Positions 1 through 9,075 of a DNA stretch of 40,518 bases are shown piece after piece. The DNA lies in assembly GCF_014696675.1 (NCBI RefSeq), contig NZ_JACJQN010000031.1, positions 1 through 40,518 on the forward strand. The letters run 5' to 3'. The position numbers and the translations under genes are program-made. A model generated the notes under the pieces. The model was not told the origin of the DNA and made no database searches. It saw only the letters and a program-made list of their open reading frames with translations. The DNA comes from Phormidium tenue FACHB-1052. GTDB taxonomy: Bacteria; Cyanobacteriota; Cyanobacteriia; Phormidesmidales; Phormidesmidaceae. Positions within the stretch are counted from its first letter, which is position 1, and every line of letters starts with the position of its first letter.

Positions 1-101
1 GAGATTCTCTATGCTTTCTAGGTTCTCCCATACTCGTCTTACTTGGCTTTGTATAAAGTTGATAGTTTCAGTATCTTTTCCTCGCCAATGAATAGCTAAG
101 C
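1..101. repeat. Terminal direct repeat marking circularity (copy 1)
   Basis: These 101 bases are identical to the last 101 bases of the window. An exact end overlap of this size is what a circular contig gives when it is written out linearly, and the otsB-like reading frame continues without interruption across the join. The molecule is therefore read as a 40,417-bp circle. Confidence 0.95.
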
Positions 102-516
102 TAACAGGCTTCTGTTCAAGTAGCCCTGTCAAACCTAGCTCCTCGATATGCTGCCTAGCTTGAGCAAGTACTTTTTCTAGATGGCTATCGGAAAGCTCCA
201 GTGTGTATTTACCTTTGTTTGTGAGATGCTCCCAACCATGCGAACCAAAGATTTCTGGCAAAGGGTTTAAGTTTAAGAGAGGGATCAGATCCTTGATTGC
301 ACGTCCACTAATAATAATTAGCTGCGTTGTTTGAGTTTGACAAATCTCATCTAATAACTCCTTAACACCAGGATAAGGAAATGCTTTATCTCGTTCGACA
401 TGGAAAGGAGCAAGAGTTCCATCGTAATCAAGCAAAAGTATACGTTCTTGGGCTTGCGAAAGATTGTCGAAAAAGGAATCTAAATTTACATTCGACGATA
501 AAAGTTGCATAGCCAT
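1..516 (-). CDS. otsB: Trehalose-6-phosphate phosphatase-like HAD hydrolase (N-terminal part, crosses the circle join)
   Basis: This is the first part of a 267-residue protein that starts at 516 (MAMQLLSS) and continues through position 1 into 40417-40130. The family removes phosphate from trehalose-6-phosphate in the cytoplasm. The HAD nucleophile motif LLLDYDGTLAPF lies near residue 30, followed by IIISGRA (HAD motif II region) near residue 70; the acidic motif is in the 3' part. A second ATG at 510 is possible. The length fits single-domain OtsB. No trehalose-phosphate synthase (OtsA) is on the plasmid, so the substrate would come from the host or be another sugar phosphate. The gene is AT-rich compared with the transfer genes and is followed after 27 bp by a membrane protein on the same strand. 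The family is sure; the exact substrate is not. Confidence 0.85.
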   Translation of the reverse strand, partial: MAMQLLSSNVNLDSFFDNLSQAQERILLLDYDGTLAPFHVERDKAFPYPGVKELLDEICQTQTTQLIIISGRAIKDLIPLLNLNPLPEIFGSHGWEHLTNKGKYTLELSDSHLEKVLAQARQHIEELGLTGLLEQKPVSLAIHWRGKDTETINFIQSQVRRVWENLESIENL

Positions 517-1134
517 ACTGCGTATCTATAAGCTCTAATTATAACTTCATAGCTCTCTCCCTATCCTCACTGTAAACAAATCCTTCGCCACCTACAGGTT
601 CTAGGACTGTAAAATATGCCGCATAACAATGTTATTAGAGAGTTAGTTTCCACATATTGCCCCTATCAGTGTGAATAGGCAGAAAGTTTCGGTATATCTG
701 CCTCAATTCGCCAGATCTCTGGAAACTTTCCATATATTATTCGGATCCGGGTGGATAGCTAAAAAGCTTTGCCACATTTTTACTATAGTACGCACCTGAT
801 CAAGCCGCCTAATGGCCCTTTCTAGTTGCCCGCGCCGCAACCCCTCCACGACTACATATCCTGTGGAAACTCTTTCTACACACAGTATCCAAGCCCTTCG
901 AGGGGTTTGGATGCGACTTCTAGATAGAACGGCAAAATCAGGCTTTGAGACAACTAGCACAAGCTAGCACAGGCCAAATTCAGTCCATTTTTCAGTGCTA
1001 CTGGCACAGAGTATTTGGAATAGCAAGGTTTTCCGCGATTCCATGCCAAACCAAGCAGGCTTATTGAAGATTAGAGCCTGTCATTAAAATGAAATTGCTT
1101 GGGTGTGGGTCTCTGAAGTGAGGCGATCACGATA
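517..1134. other. Intergenic region between the otsB-like gene and the Uma2 gene
   Basis: This stretch of about 620 bp holds the otsB promoter at its left end. An 85-codon minus-strand frame with a GTG start (703-960) has no recognisable family and no clear ribosome site. The octamer CTAGCACA occurs twice near 955-975. A small palindrome, ATAACAATGTTAT, lies near 622-635. Nothing else can be supported. Confidence 0.5.
538..543 (-). promoter_or_regulatory. Probable -10 box of the otsB-like operon
   Basis: A perfect TATAAT on the minus strand lies 22 bp upstream of the ATG at 516. The only TTG-like hexamer, TTTACA at 571-576, is too far (27 bp) to serve as a normal -35, so the promoter may rely on the -10 box alone or on an activator. 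Confidence 0.45.
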
Positions 1135-1746
1135 TTAGAGGCCAGCCGCTTCGAAAATGTCAGCCGCCGTCACGGCCAACTCGGGGAACGTCATTGAAAA
1201 AATGAGATCGCCCCCGCGAAATTGCTGGAGCTGATATTCTCCATTGATCAGGGTGTACACCGAAACCGTCGGCGTTTTGGGCGAGCCAATGTAGCGGATA
1301 GCCCCTACCGCCAGGTAATCCACAATCCAGTATTCCAGGATCCCCAGGGCTTCGTACTCAGCCAGCTTATAGAGATAGTCATCGCGCCAGTTGGTTGAGC
1401 TAACCTCTACCGCTAGCTGAATGGGTTCCTCTAGGGCTGCATAGGCTTTGGGGTCAGCTGCCCAAACGTCTTTGTCAATCACGCTGACATCGGGAGTGCG
1501 GCCCTGCACCAGGCCATCATCGCGGCGGGTTTTGACCGAGGCAAACCGCGAGACCTTGTAATTCAGGCGATCGCGCTCAACCTGATCGCGAAAAGCGTCG
1601 TATATAAAATCGGCTACGTCGTCATGGGCACGGGTCGCCATCAGCTGAACTCGCTCCCCATTGACCAATTCATAGCGATTGCCATCGTCAGGCGTTGTCT
1701 CCAGAAAATCTAGAAAGCTGAGCGGTGGCGCAATGGCTTGAGTCAT
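1135..1746 (-). CDS. Uma2 family (DUF820) PD-(D/E)xK endonuclease-like protein
   Basis: This 203-residue cytoplasmic protein belongs to a restriction-endonuclease-fold family greatly expanded in cyanobacteria, usually of unknown role. The core is visible in order: the N-terminal YELVNGERV strand (residues 25-33), TPDVSVI (about 84-90) with the catalytic Asp, the LAVEVSS strand (about 111-117) carrying the acidic metal ligand, and the helix plus LEYWIVD (about 136-142) typical of the family. The length is normal. It stands alone, downstream of the histidine kinase gene on the same strand with a 109-bp gap. Family assignment is firm; a biological role cannot be read from the context. Confidence 0.88.
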   Translation of the reverse strand: MTQAIAPPLSFLDFLETTPDDGNRYELVNGERVQLMATRAHDDVADFIYDAFRDQVERDRLNYKVSRFASVKTRRDDGLVQGRTPDVSVIDKDVWAADPKAYAALEEPIQLAVEVSSTNWRDDYLYKLAEYEALGILEYWIVDYLAVGAIRYIGSPKTPTVSVYTLINGEYQLQQFRGGDLIFSMTFPELAVTAADIFEAAGL

Positions 1747-1855
1747 GGTGACGAAGAGCCCCAGCTAGGTAGCAAGCAACAACATAGAGTGCTTTCAGTG
1801 TAGCGCTCGGCGAAATCAGCAAAACCTTTGGAAAGGATGGTGCGAGGGCCGGTCG

Positions 1856-2875
1856 CTAAGCCACCGGCAACGAAAACGAAAACCGGCTGCCCTCTCCCAG
1901 CTGGCTTTCCACGGCAACAGCACCCCCCTGCAACTCCACTAGGTCTTTCACAATCGTCAGCCCCAACCCCTTGCCGCCTGGGTTGCACCGCTGCGCCGCC
2001 TCAGAACGCTGGTGCAGCTTAAACACCTCCTGGAGGTCAGCCGCCGTAATCCCCAGGCCAGTATCGACAACCGCCGTCCAGACGAAATTACGCTTCACCT
2101 CAACCTCGACCGCGATGCTGCCCTGGGGCGTGTACAGCACTGCATTCCTCAGCAGGTTTTCTAGAATCTCATAGACCTGGTCCGGATCAGCCCACACCGA
2201 AGGCAGAGCGTCAGGACATCGAACCGGTATCGTTCGGCCTCGGGACTCCGGCAGCGACGACACCAGCTCCACCACCTCACCGATGATGACGGGCAGCGAA
2301 CACACCTGGCAGCGCGTTGGTAGATAGTCATCCATCCGCTTTGAATAGTCCGAAATCGCCTCCGCCAGGCGGTTCACCCGCTCGATTTGCCGCAGCTGCT
2401 TGCCCAACAGGTCAGGCGTCAATGGCCGAGCCCCCTGGCGGGCCAACTCCAAATCCCCCTTGAGTACCGTCAGGGGCGTGTTGATCTCATGCATCAGCAC
2501 GGCCAGCCGCTGTCGCCGCCGCTGTTCCACCGTCTGTAGACTCATCGCCAAACGGTTAAAGTCAACTGCCAACCGCCGCAGCTCCGGCACATCGCTCAGG
2601 GGGGCTCGTGCCTCCAAGTCACCCGCCATAAACGCCGCCATCGCCTGCCGCAACGCCTTGAGCGGCCTGACAACAATTTCCCCCGATGACAGACTCAGAA
2701 AGACGGCCATCGTGATCACTGCCAGACCGACTTCTAATCCCCCCTCTGCAAGCGAGGGATAGATCGCTGTAAGGCTCAGTGCAATCAGCACCCCGAGCCC
2801 CAACGTCAGAATGTGGGAGGTTAGCAGCTGCATCTGCAACGGCGCAGAGCGCCAGGCCTGCCTAATCGATTGCAT
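1856..2875 (-). CDS. Sensor histidine kinase, HAMP/HisKA/HATPase
   Basis: This 339-residue membrane kinase is read from the ATG at 2875. The N-terminus has two hydrophobic segments (about residues 15-40 and 48-65) with almost no periplasmic loop between them, so it probably senses through the membrane or an inner partner. A HAMP linker follows (about 70-120), then the HisKA box with the phospho-acceptor His in [10 protein letters not shown], the N box [11 protein letters not shown], the G1 box DTGLGI and the G2 box [10 protein letters not shown]. The start overlaps the end of the response regulator gene by 14 bp, so the pair is translationally coupled with the regulator first. Its stimulus is unknown. 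Confidence 0.9.
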   Translation of the reverse strand: MQSIRQAWRSAPLQMQLLTSHILTLGLGVLIALSLTAIYPSLAEGGLEVGLAVITMAVFLSLSSGEIVVRPLKALRQAMAAFMAGDLEARAPLSDVPELRRLAVDFNRLAMSLQTVEQRRRQRLAVLMHEINTPLTVLKGDLELARQGARPLTPDLLGKQLRQIERVNRLAEAISDYSKRMDDYLPTRCQVCSLPVIIGEVVELVSSLPESRGRTIPVRCPDALPSVWADPDQVYEILENLLRNAVLYTPQGSIAVEVEVKRNFVWTAVVDTGLGITAADLQEVFKLHQRSEAAQRCNPGGKGLGLTIVKDLVELQGGAVAVESQLGEGSRFSFSLPVA

Positions 2876-3605
2876 CTTCAAACTTGTATCCCACCCTTCT
2901 TACCGTTTTGACCAACGGGTTCACCCCCTCCGGCACCTGTAGTTTCGAGCGAATTTCTTTGCGCAGCCTAAAGATGCAAGAATCGACCGTACTGTGGTCA
3001 TCCCCAGGGTGGTCGAGACCCCAGATATCGTCCAATAGCTGTGACCTGGGATAAACCTGACCCGGCTGCTGGGCCAGTTTCGCCAGCAGGTCAAACTCCA
3101 ACGCCGATAGCACCAGGTCAACCCAATCGCCGGTCAGCGACGCCCGGACGCTGCAACGCCTGTGGGTCTGATGCAGCCGCAGATATTGATGCTGAATTAG
3201 CGCCGCACCGGCCCCGACCGCGTGGTCTTCATGGTATAACTCGCGCCGCAGCAGCGCTTGCAGCCGAGCGATTAACAGATCGGTGTCAAAGGGCTTAGTT
3301 ATGTAGTCATCGGCCCCGGTAGCAAGGCCCGAAAGTTCATCGGTCTTCCCCCGCCGCGCCGTCAGCATCAAAATGTAGGGTTCTGGCCTCAGTGCCAGCC
3401 GCCGGACACGGGTACAGACTTCAAGGCCATTCATACCAGGCAGCATCAAATCCAGAACGATGACATCGGGCTGGATCTGCTGGCATAGCTCCAGCCCCCG
3501 CTCGCCCGTCTCGGCCCAGTAGCTGGTGTAGCCCGCCGCCTGAATGCAGGCCTGAATGGTATCGGCCACATCCGCGTCATCTTCAATGATCAGTACAACG
3601 GCCAT
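2862..3605 (-). CDS. OmpR/PhoB family response regulator
   Basis: This 247-residue transcription factor is the partner of the kinase gene that overlaps its 3' end. The receiver domain (residues 1-120) shows the acidic pair in IIEDDADV, the phospho-acceptor Asp in [13 protein letters not shown] and the conserved Lys in YITKPFD. The C-terminal winged helix (about 150-245) ends in [12 protein letters not shown]...VRRVGYKF, the usual OmpR recognition helix and wing. It is the first gene of a two-gene operon. The promoter should lie in 3606-3705, where an inverted repeat (3633-3654) is a possible binding site or terminator. Confidence 0.92.
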   Translation of the reverse strand: MAVVLIIEDDADVADTIQACIQAAGYTSYWAETGERGLELCQQIQPDVIVLDLMLPGMNGLEVCTRVRRLALRPEPYILMLTARRGKTDELSGLATGADDYITKPFDTDLLIARLQALLRRELYHEDHAVGAGAALIQHQYLRLHQTHRRCSVRASLTGDWVDLVLSALEFDLLAKLAQQPGQVYPRSQLLDDIWGLDHPGDDHSTVDSCIFRLRKEIRSKLQVPEGVNPLVKTVRRVGYKFEDAID

Positions 3606-3632
3606 AGCAATCGTCAGAGTAAGGAATGGTCA

Positions 3633-3654
3633 GCACCGCCGGTACCAGCGGTGC
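3633..3654. promoter_or_regulatory. Inverted repeat between the regulator gene and the parMR operon
   Basis: GCACCGC and GCGGTGC form a perfect 7-bp stem around an 8-nt loop, with AAGG/CCTT able to extend it further out. No T-run follows on either strand, so it could be an operator for the response regulator or a weak terminator of the parMR transcript. Confidence 0.35.
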
Positions 3655-3670
3655 CTTACCTAGACTAGAG

Positions 3671-3716
3671 ACGGAGGTGTGGCCGAGTCGGTTCTCAGAA
3701 CGAGGCTAAAAATCAT
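3671..3716 (+). other. tRNA-Ser-like 5' fragment (possible relic)
   Basis: GGAGGTGTGGCCGAGTCGG matches the acceptor strand and D-arm of a bacterial class II tRNA such as tRNA-Ser, and the resemblance fades after about 40 bases, where the parR-like gene ends. No anticodon or T-arm is present. It may be a relic of an integration into a tRNA gene, or chance. Confidence 0.25.
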
Positions 3717-4122
3717 CCAGGCCCGCCGCCGCCAGATCCATATCGACATCAATAAACGGGTCAGGGTCAGCCCGCACCGGCGACAGCGACTCCGCCGCCC
3801 TCGGCACCGCAGACAGTGGCTGAGACCCAGGAGCCTGAGCCATAACGAGCACCGGCGAGGCCCCAGAGATCGCCAAAAACCGGTTCTGGATCTGTAGACT
3901 GCGCAGCTGCATATCCTCCAACAGGGTTTGAGCCAGAGCCTGAAGCTCCGGCTGGCTCAGCTCTGGTTCCAACGCCCAGGGTAGGTAAAACACCTTCAGC
4001 GCCCTGAGCACAGCTTCCCGCAGCGATATCGCCGGGTTCGTTTTCAGATAGGTGAAGAGCCGCCCCGCATCCGAATCCACTTCCACATCCAGGCGCAAGA
4101 TCACCCGCTGCCGACGGCTCAT
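3706..4122 (-). CDS. parR: ParR-like centromere-binding protein partnering ParM
   Basis: This 138-residue protein is read from the ATG at 4122, which overlaps the stop of the ParM gene as ATGA; a GGAGG-type site lies just upstream. The N-terminal part (RRQRVILRLDVEVD, then helices with SLREAVLRAL) has the strand-helix-helix pattern of ribbon-helix-helix DNA binders used by ParR proteins. The C-terminal half is acidic and Pro/Ala-rich, the sort of tail that in ParR contacts the filament tip. Type II partition operons normally put parM first and parR second, as here. The sequence is too divergent to name by similarity alone; the call rests on position and the N-terminal motif. Confidence 0.6.
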   Translation of the reverse strand: MSRRQRVILRLDVEVDSDAGRLFTYLKTNPAISLREAVLRALKVFYLPWALEPELSQPELQALAQTLLEDMQLRSLQIQNRFLAISGASPVLVMAQAPGSQPLSAVPRAAESLSPVRADPDPFIDVDMDLAAAGLDDF

Positions 4123-5237
4123 GCCCCCACCTCCTGGAGCGCCTTGGTGTGGGCATAAGCCCTGGTGGCCAACCACTTCACCCCGCCATAGCAGTCAGCA
4201 AAGCGCACCTGGTCGATTGCAGAGGTGACCTCCTGAAGCCGGTACGCCATTTCTTGAGCAAGATCGGGCAGCCAGTTGGGCGTCGCACCGGGCAACGTCG
4301 CCAGGTAGTCCGTCAGATGAGGCCGCAGTAAGGTGGCCGCTGTACCACCACCAATTAGCACCTCATACTCCGTCAAATCGAGGGCGGCAAAATGCTCGCT
4401 CAGGTGGTGACGCACCTGCTCCCAGTAAAACGCCTCCGCCTCCTGCCTGCGCTGGGCCAGCGGAAACACCTTGCCCGGCTGATCGGGAAACTGCACCGCC
4501 TCCTGCTGGGTTAACAACGCCTGCACCAGGTAGGGATTCTCCGGTTCACAGAGCGTTTGAGCCACCGCTTCAAGGAAAGCGACATAGCCCAACTTTTCAG
4601 AATCACTGGGCTTCCCTGTTGGGGGCTTGCCCTGGCGAAACACCAGAAAGCTCAAATCTCGATGGCCAATCATCAGCACGACATAGTTTTGGCGGCTGGC
4701 CTGCTGCTGCTGCGCCAGGTGCTGCTGCTTGCGCCAGAGCACCAGCCCCGCCGCCTCCGGCAGCACCTTAACGCTATCGATCTGGAGATCGTAGGCCTGT
4801 CCGCGATAGAGAAAGCGACCCGTTTCTTGCAGCCGCTGGGTTAACTCCTCGGCCTCAGATAAGTACTCCTCAAAAGGCAGCGCGATGCCGATATCCAGAT
4901 GCAGGGTTTCTAGGTGATGGGTGTGGGCCATTTCCCCCACCGCACCCAGGCTGCGGAGATGGGCCAGGGTGCTCTTGCGCAGGGTGGCCGTAGATTTGTT
5001 GGGACGCCCCTCGGCATCATCAGCCAGGGCATAGGCCTGATTGTTCCACTGGAGATAGGCTCCAGCCCCTAGACCACCGCCGTACTCCTGGCCCTGGTGA
5101 CGCAGCACCTCCAGCTCCGAGGGTGGCAAATCCGCCACCTTAGGTGGACAGGCATAGCCGTAGCAGCGATTGCCATCGGTTAAACAGGCCTTGGTGCCCG
5201 ACATCCCAAGGTCGATAAAGAGTTGATGGGTAGCCAT
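4119..5237 (-). CDS. parM: ParM-like actin family plasmid segregation ATPase
   Basis: This 372-residue actin-fold protein should form filaments that push plasmid copies apart. Visible actin signature pieces are the phosphate-1 loop IDLGMSGTKA at the N-terminus, the phosphate-2 segment VVLMIGHRDLSFLVFR near residues 187-202, the adenosine loop VLIGGGTAATL near 295-305 and the C-terminal FADCYGGVKWL that closes the fold. The length suits ParM-like proteins. The start at 5237 has GGAGGA about 8 bp upstream. It heads a two-gene operon with the ParR-like gene, and a repeat array that could be the centromere lies directly upstream. Confidence 0.8.
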   Translation of the reverse strand: MATHQLFIDLGMSGTKACLTDGNRCYGYACPPKVADLPPSELEVLRHQGQEYGGGLGAGAYLQWNNQAYALADDAEGRPNKSTATLRKSTLAHLRSLGAVGEMAHTHHLETLHLDIGIALPFEEYLSEAEELTQRLQETGRFLYRGQAYDLQIDSVKVLPEAAGLVLWRKQQHLAQQQQASRQNYVVLMIGHRDLSFLVFRQGKPPTGKPSDSEKLGYVAFLEAVAQTLCEPENPYLVQALLTQQEAVQFPDQPGKVFPLAQRRQEAEAFYWEQVRHHLSEHFAALDLTEYEVLIGGGTAATLLRPHLTDYLATLPGATPNWLPDLAQEMAYRLQEVTSAIDQVRFADCYGGVKWLATRAYAHTKALQEVGA

Positions 5238-5250
5238 CGAGGGTTCCTCC

Positions 5251-5405
5251 AGCGAAATGGGCGATCAGCGTTAGACGCGAACCCCATGTGACCAGTCTGG
5301 GGTAGAGGCGTCAGACGTCGTTAGATGGTTTCTTCAGCGAAATGGGCAATCAGCGTTAGACGTGAGCCCCAGATGACCAGTCTGGGGTAGAGGCGTCAGA
5401 CGTCG
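5251..5405. repeat. Two-copy 85-bp direct repeat with internal iterons; candidate parC centromere
   Basis: About 70 bp starting AGCGAAATGGGC at 5251 recurs at 5336, a period of 85 bp. Each copy contains GCGTTAGACG (5268, 5353) and GCGTCAGACG (5308, 5393), with TCGTTAGATG at 5318, and an inverted repeat around CCCC...CTGGGG. Repeats placed just upstream of a parMR-like operon are the usual form of the ParR binding site, which also lets ParR repress the operon. Confidence 0.6.
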
Positions 5406-5613
5406 GTGATTGGCGTGCGATCTGTCCCGACTATAGAGACCAACTTTCACCGACTCCGTGCAGCCCGTGCACGGGTTCTGCGAGATTCCTTTCTTACGGT
5501 GATGGTTACACCCAGGAGGAGGACGCTCTCCAACGGTCTGACACGATGCCACCGCTACCGAGATAAAACCTCCTAAACCCCACCTAACCAATGGTTGAGG
5601 GACGTTCAGCCCC

Positions 5614-8600
5614 ATGCTATCGATGTGCTCGGTCTCCGCTGCCCAGGCCGAAACCTACTACGAAAAAGACGACTACTACACCGCATGTACCGACGCGGCT
5701 CGCTCAACTGCTCGCTGGTATGGCCAGGGCGCAAGCACCCTCGGACTCCAAGGCGAGGTTAAGCCCGAGGACTTCAAAGCCCTGCTCCATGGCACCGCCC
5801 CCAACGGTGAATGCCTCCATGCCCGCGCCATTGATCCCACCCGGCACCGGGCCGCCACCGACTACACCTTCTCAGCCCCCAAGAGCGTCTCCATCGCTGG
5901 GTTGGTGCAAGGCGATCCGCGAGTGATTGCTGCTCATAACCAGGCCGTCGATACCGCCCTAGAGGTTTTACAGGAGCGCTTTGCCCAGGCTCGCGTCAGC
6001 ACCCCGGAAGGACGGCAGCGGGTAGTGACCGGCAACATCGTCGCGGCAGTGTTTCAGCACGACAGCAGCCGCGAACTCGACCCGCAGCTCCACAGCCACT
6101 GCGTGGTGATGAATACTACCCAGCTACCCGATGGAACCTGGCGCAGCCTCAGCAACGAAGAGATTTTGGCCAACCAGATCCTGCTGGGAGAGATCTATCA
6201 AAACGAGCTGGCCTACCAACTGCGGCAGAGCGGCTACGACATCGACCCCCAAGGCAAAGGGCAATTTGAGCTGAGCAACTACAGCCAGCCCCTGCTCGGC
6301 ACCTTCTCCACCCGCACCCGCCAGATTGAAAATTACCTCCAGCAATGGCAGAAGAGCCTGGATGAAACCCAGGGCACCCCGCTCCATGCCAGCCAGAAAA
6401 AGCAGGCAACCCTGCGCACCCGCAAACGAAAACAAGCGGTTCCCCGCGAGGTGCTGCTGACGGCCTGGCAGCAGCAGGTTAGCGATCAGAACCTTACTCT
6501 GCCCGAGGTGCCGCACCAGGAGCGAGATCTATCCACTGCCGCCCACCAGCAGGCCGACCAGATGGCCCGCGCGGGCACCGCCCACGCCTCAGAGCGAGAG
6601 TCAGTCTTTCGCCGGGGGAAGGTAGAACGCTTTGCCCTAGAACATGCCCTGGGTGAAATGCCCTTGGCCACTCTGTCTCAGGCGATTGCGGCCCAGGGCG
6701 AGCTGCTGTCCGTCGAGGCCACCAAGGATAAGTACACCACCACCGCAGCGCTGCACCGAGAGCGAGACACCATTCAACTCATGCACCAGGGGCAGCATCA
6801 GTGGGCACCGATTCTGAGCGAGGCCGAACTTCAGGAGCAGTTGCCGCAGTGGCCAACCCTGAGCACCGGTCAGCAGCGGGCGCTCACCCTGGCCCTGACC
6901 AGTAGCGATCAGATGTTGGCCTGGCAGGGCTTGCCGGGCAGCGGCAAGACCTTTGTGTTGCAGGCCTTCAAGCAGAGCGCAGAAGCTCAGGGTTTTTCAG
7001 TGCGAGGATTTGCCCCGAGTGCCGAAGCGGCCAACGTGCTGGGCAAAGAAGCCGGGCTGCCGACCGATACCGTGGCCAGCCTGCTGCACGCTCCAGCACC
7101 TGATCAAGCACCTGGACAGCGAGAAATCTGGGTCATTGACGAGGCCGGACTGCTCTCCGCCAAAGATGCCCATGGGCTACTGAGCCTGGCCGTGGAGCGC
7201 CAGGCCCGCGTCATTCTGGTGGGCGATACCCGCCAGCTCTCGGCAGTGGAGGCGGGCAATCCGTTCAAGAGCTTGCAGGCCGGGGGCATTCAAACCGCCT
7301 TCCTTGATGAGTCTCGACGCCAGAAGACAGCGGCCCTGAAGCAAGCGGTTAACCTGCTAGCCACCGACCAGACGGAAGCCGCCTTTCAAACCCTGGTCGG
7401 GGCGGGCTCGATTCAAACGATCAAATCCCCGATAGCACGCCTCCAGCAGGTGGCCACCGACTATCTAGCCCAGGGCGAGACAGAGCGCGACAAAACCCTG
7501 CTGCTCGCCGGAACCAACCAAGAGCGCCTGGCCCTCACCGCCCTAATTCGCACAGGGCTTCAGGCCCAGGGCCAGTTGAATGCCGACGGCTTTACCCTGG
7601 CCTCCTTGCGGCGAAAAGACATGACCCAGGCCCAGGCAGGCTATGCCGCCCACTACGCCAGCGACGACATCGTCATCGTGAACCAGCCCTACAAACGCCA
7701 GGGCCTGGCGAAGCAGCAGCCCTACCAGGTGATCCAGGTCGATGCCCGCCGCAACCGACTTACCTTGGCCGGTGAAGCTGGTCAAACGCTGGAGATTGAC
7801 CCAACGGCTTGCCCCAACAAGACGGTCTATACCCGCCAGGCGATCCCCGTTGCCGTGGGCGATCGCCTGCGCTGGACGCGCAACGACCGGACACAAAACC
7901 TCCGCAACGGGCAGGCCTTTACCCTGACCGCCATCGATGCCCAGGGCCAGGCCGAGATCCGCTACCCCGATGGCCGCCATGACTCGGTGGATCTAAACGG
8001 CTTGCAGTATGTCGATTACAGCCTGGTAAGCACCACCTACAGTGCCCAGGGCAAAACCGCCGACCGGGTGATGGCGCTGATGGATGCCACCACCAGCCAG
8101 GAGTCGTTTTATGTGGCCGTATCACGGGCCAAATACCAGCTCTCGCTCTATACCGCCGATTCAGATGAGCTGCTGCGCCAAGCGCAGCGATCCTCCGCCA
8201 AGGAGAACGTCAGCGACTATGTCCCGCTCTTTAATTTGGTGAATACCCATGCCCAGACCTCGGAAAGTACCCCCGCCGCCGCCCCCTCAGCAGTGGGCGA
8301 TCGAGATGCCGCCAGGGATCTTGGCCGACGCGCTGGTGAGCGCGTTGCAGCAGGCCTTGCTACCGCTCCAGCAGCAGATTGCGGGGCTCCAGCAGGACAA
8401 CGCCCAACTGCGCTCTCAGATCGAGACCTTAGTGCGCCACCAGGCCCAATCGGATCAGGTGCTGAGGCAGATGACCACCGACCACAGCCACCTCCAGCAG
8501 ACCTTGAACGCATTGCTGAAGGGGCTAGAGACTGGCAGCAGCAGCGACAGTTCCAAGCAATTGCAGGTACTCTTATCGGCCTTAGTGACACAGCTGAACG

Positions 8601-9075
8601 AGTTAAGTCAGCGGGTGAGCAGCAATCTCGATGGGCAGGAGCGATCGCTCGCCTTGCTCATGAACTCGCTCGCGACCTTGAACGACGACGCCAGCAGCGG
8701 GAGCAGCGGGAGCAGCGGGAGCGGATCAGCGCCGAGCAGATGATGTGGGCTGAACGCCTGGTGCCGGAGGTGAGAGGTATCCTGACCCTAGCCAGGAGGG
8801 CTGGCCAAATGGAGCAAACCGGGCCTGAAACCTGGGTGCTCAAGGGCCGACACTACATGCTGTCGTTTTGCCAAGCAACCGATACGATCTCCCTGGTCGC
8901 CCAGGATGGTCGCGGCGAGCTACTCCGCCTTCAGCGGCCCCAGGGGGCCTGGCAACCGCAGCTGGCCCAGGGCCTCACGGTAGAAGATGTTGGCCAGCTC
9001 CAAAAGGCCCATCGGCTGCTGCATCAGGCGACGCAGGCTCCCCAGCGCTCCCGCCAGGTCGAAATGGAACGCTAG
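5614..9075 (+). CDS. trwC: MobF (TrwC/TraI-type) relaxase-helicase
   Basis: This 1153-residue protein should nick oriT, stay bound to the strand through a tyrosine and unwind DNA during transfer. The N-terminus shows the paired catalytic tyrosines (ETYYEKDDYYTA, about residues 13-24) and the metal-binding histidines in HDSSRELDPQLHSH (about 149-162). The helicase part has Walker A GLPGSGKT (about 441-448), Walker B WVIDEAG (about 506), LVGDTRQLS, and a C-terminal TYSAQGKT...AVSRAKYQL. The start MLS with the YY pair close behind is normal for the family. Residues about 879-1040 are Ala/Arg/Gly-rich and coincide with another open frame (8249-8743). It is convergent to nothing nearby and divergent from parM. 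Confidence 0.93.
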   Translation: MLSMCSVSAAQAETYYEKDDYYTACTDAARSTARWYGQGASTLGLQGEVKPEDFKALLHGTAPNGECLHARAIDPTRHRAATDYTFSAPKSVSIAGLVQGDPRVIAAHNQAVDTALEVLQERFAQARVSTPEGRQRVVTGNIVAAVFQHDSSRELDPQLHSHCVVMNTTQLPDGTWRSLSNEEILANQILLGEIYQNELAYQLRQSGYDIDPQGKGQFELSNYSQPLLGTFSTRTRQIENYLQQWQKSLDETQGTPLHASQKKQATLRTRKRKQAVPREVLLTAWQQQVSDQNLTLPEVPHQERDLSTAAHQQADQMARAGTAHASERESVFRRGKVERFALEHALGEMPLATLSQAIAAQGELLSVEATKDKYTTTAALHRERDTIQLMHQGQHQWAPILSEAELQEQLPQWPTLSTGQQRALTLALTSSDQMLAWQGLPGSGKTFVLQAFKQSAEAQGFSVRGFAPSAEAANVLGKEAGLPTDTVASLLHAPAPDQAPGQREIWVIDEAGLLSAKDAHGLLSLAVERQARVILVGDTRQLSAVEAGNPFKSLQAGGIQTAFLDESRRQKTAALKQAVNLLATDQTEAAFQTLVGAGSIQTIKSPIARLQQVATDYLAQGETERDKTLLLAGTNQERLALTALIRTGLQAQGQLNADGFTLASLRRKDMTQAQAGYAAHYASDDIVIVNQPYKRQGLAKQQPYQVIQVDARRNRLTLAGEAGQTLEIDPTACPNKTVYTRQAIPVAVGDRLRWTRNDRTQNLRNGQAFTLTAIDAQGQAEIRYPDGRHDSVDLNGLQYVDYSLVSTTYSAQGKTADRVMALMDATTSQESFYVAVSRAKYQLSLYTADSDELLRQAQRSSAKENVSDYVPLFNLVNTHAQTSESTPAAAPSAVGDRDAARDLGRRAGERVAAGLATAPAADCGAPAGQRPTALSDRDLSAPPGPIGSGAEADDHRPQPPPADLERIAEGARDWQQQRQFQAIAGTLIGLSDTAERVKSAGEQQSRWAGAIARLAHELARDLERRRQQREQREQRERISAEQMMWAERLVPEVRGILTLARRAGQMEQTGPETWVLKGRHYMLSFCQATDTISLVAQDGRGELLRLQRPQGAWQPQLAQGLTVEDVGQLQKAHRLLHQATQAPQRSRQVEMER
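8249..8743 (+). CDS. Overprinted coiled-coil protein inside the relaxase gene (+1 frame)
   Basis: This 164-codon frame lies wholly inside the relaxase gene, shifted by one base. The predicted product begins with MPRPRKV and a run of six prolines. About 100 residues of clean Leu/Gln heptads follow (for example LLPLQQQIAGLQQDN and LQQTLNALLKGLE), and it ends in a Ser/Gly tail. The same DNA in the relaxase frame gives low-complexity Ala/Arg/Gly sequence, so the protein-like signal here is in the alternative frame. A weak GGTGA lies about 8 bp before the ATG. It may be a real accessory protein or a programmed-frameshift product; no family is recognised. Confidence 0.45.
   Translation: MPRPRKVPPPPPPQQWAIEMPPGILADALVSALQQALLPLQQQIAGLQQDNAQLRSQIETLVRHQAQSDQVLRQMTTDHSHLQQTLNALLKGLETGSSSDSSKQLQVLLSALVTQLNELSQRVSSNLDGQERSLALLMNSLATLNDDASSGSSGSSGSGSAPSR

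Noticed and set aside
703..960. 85-codon minus-strand frame with a GTG start
   Set aside because: No family, no ribosome site and a short length; it is not better than chance in this non-coding region.
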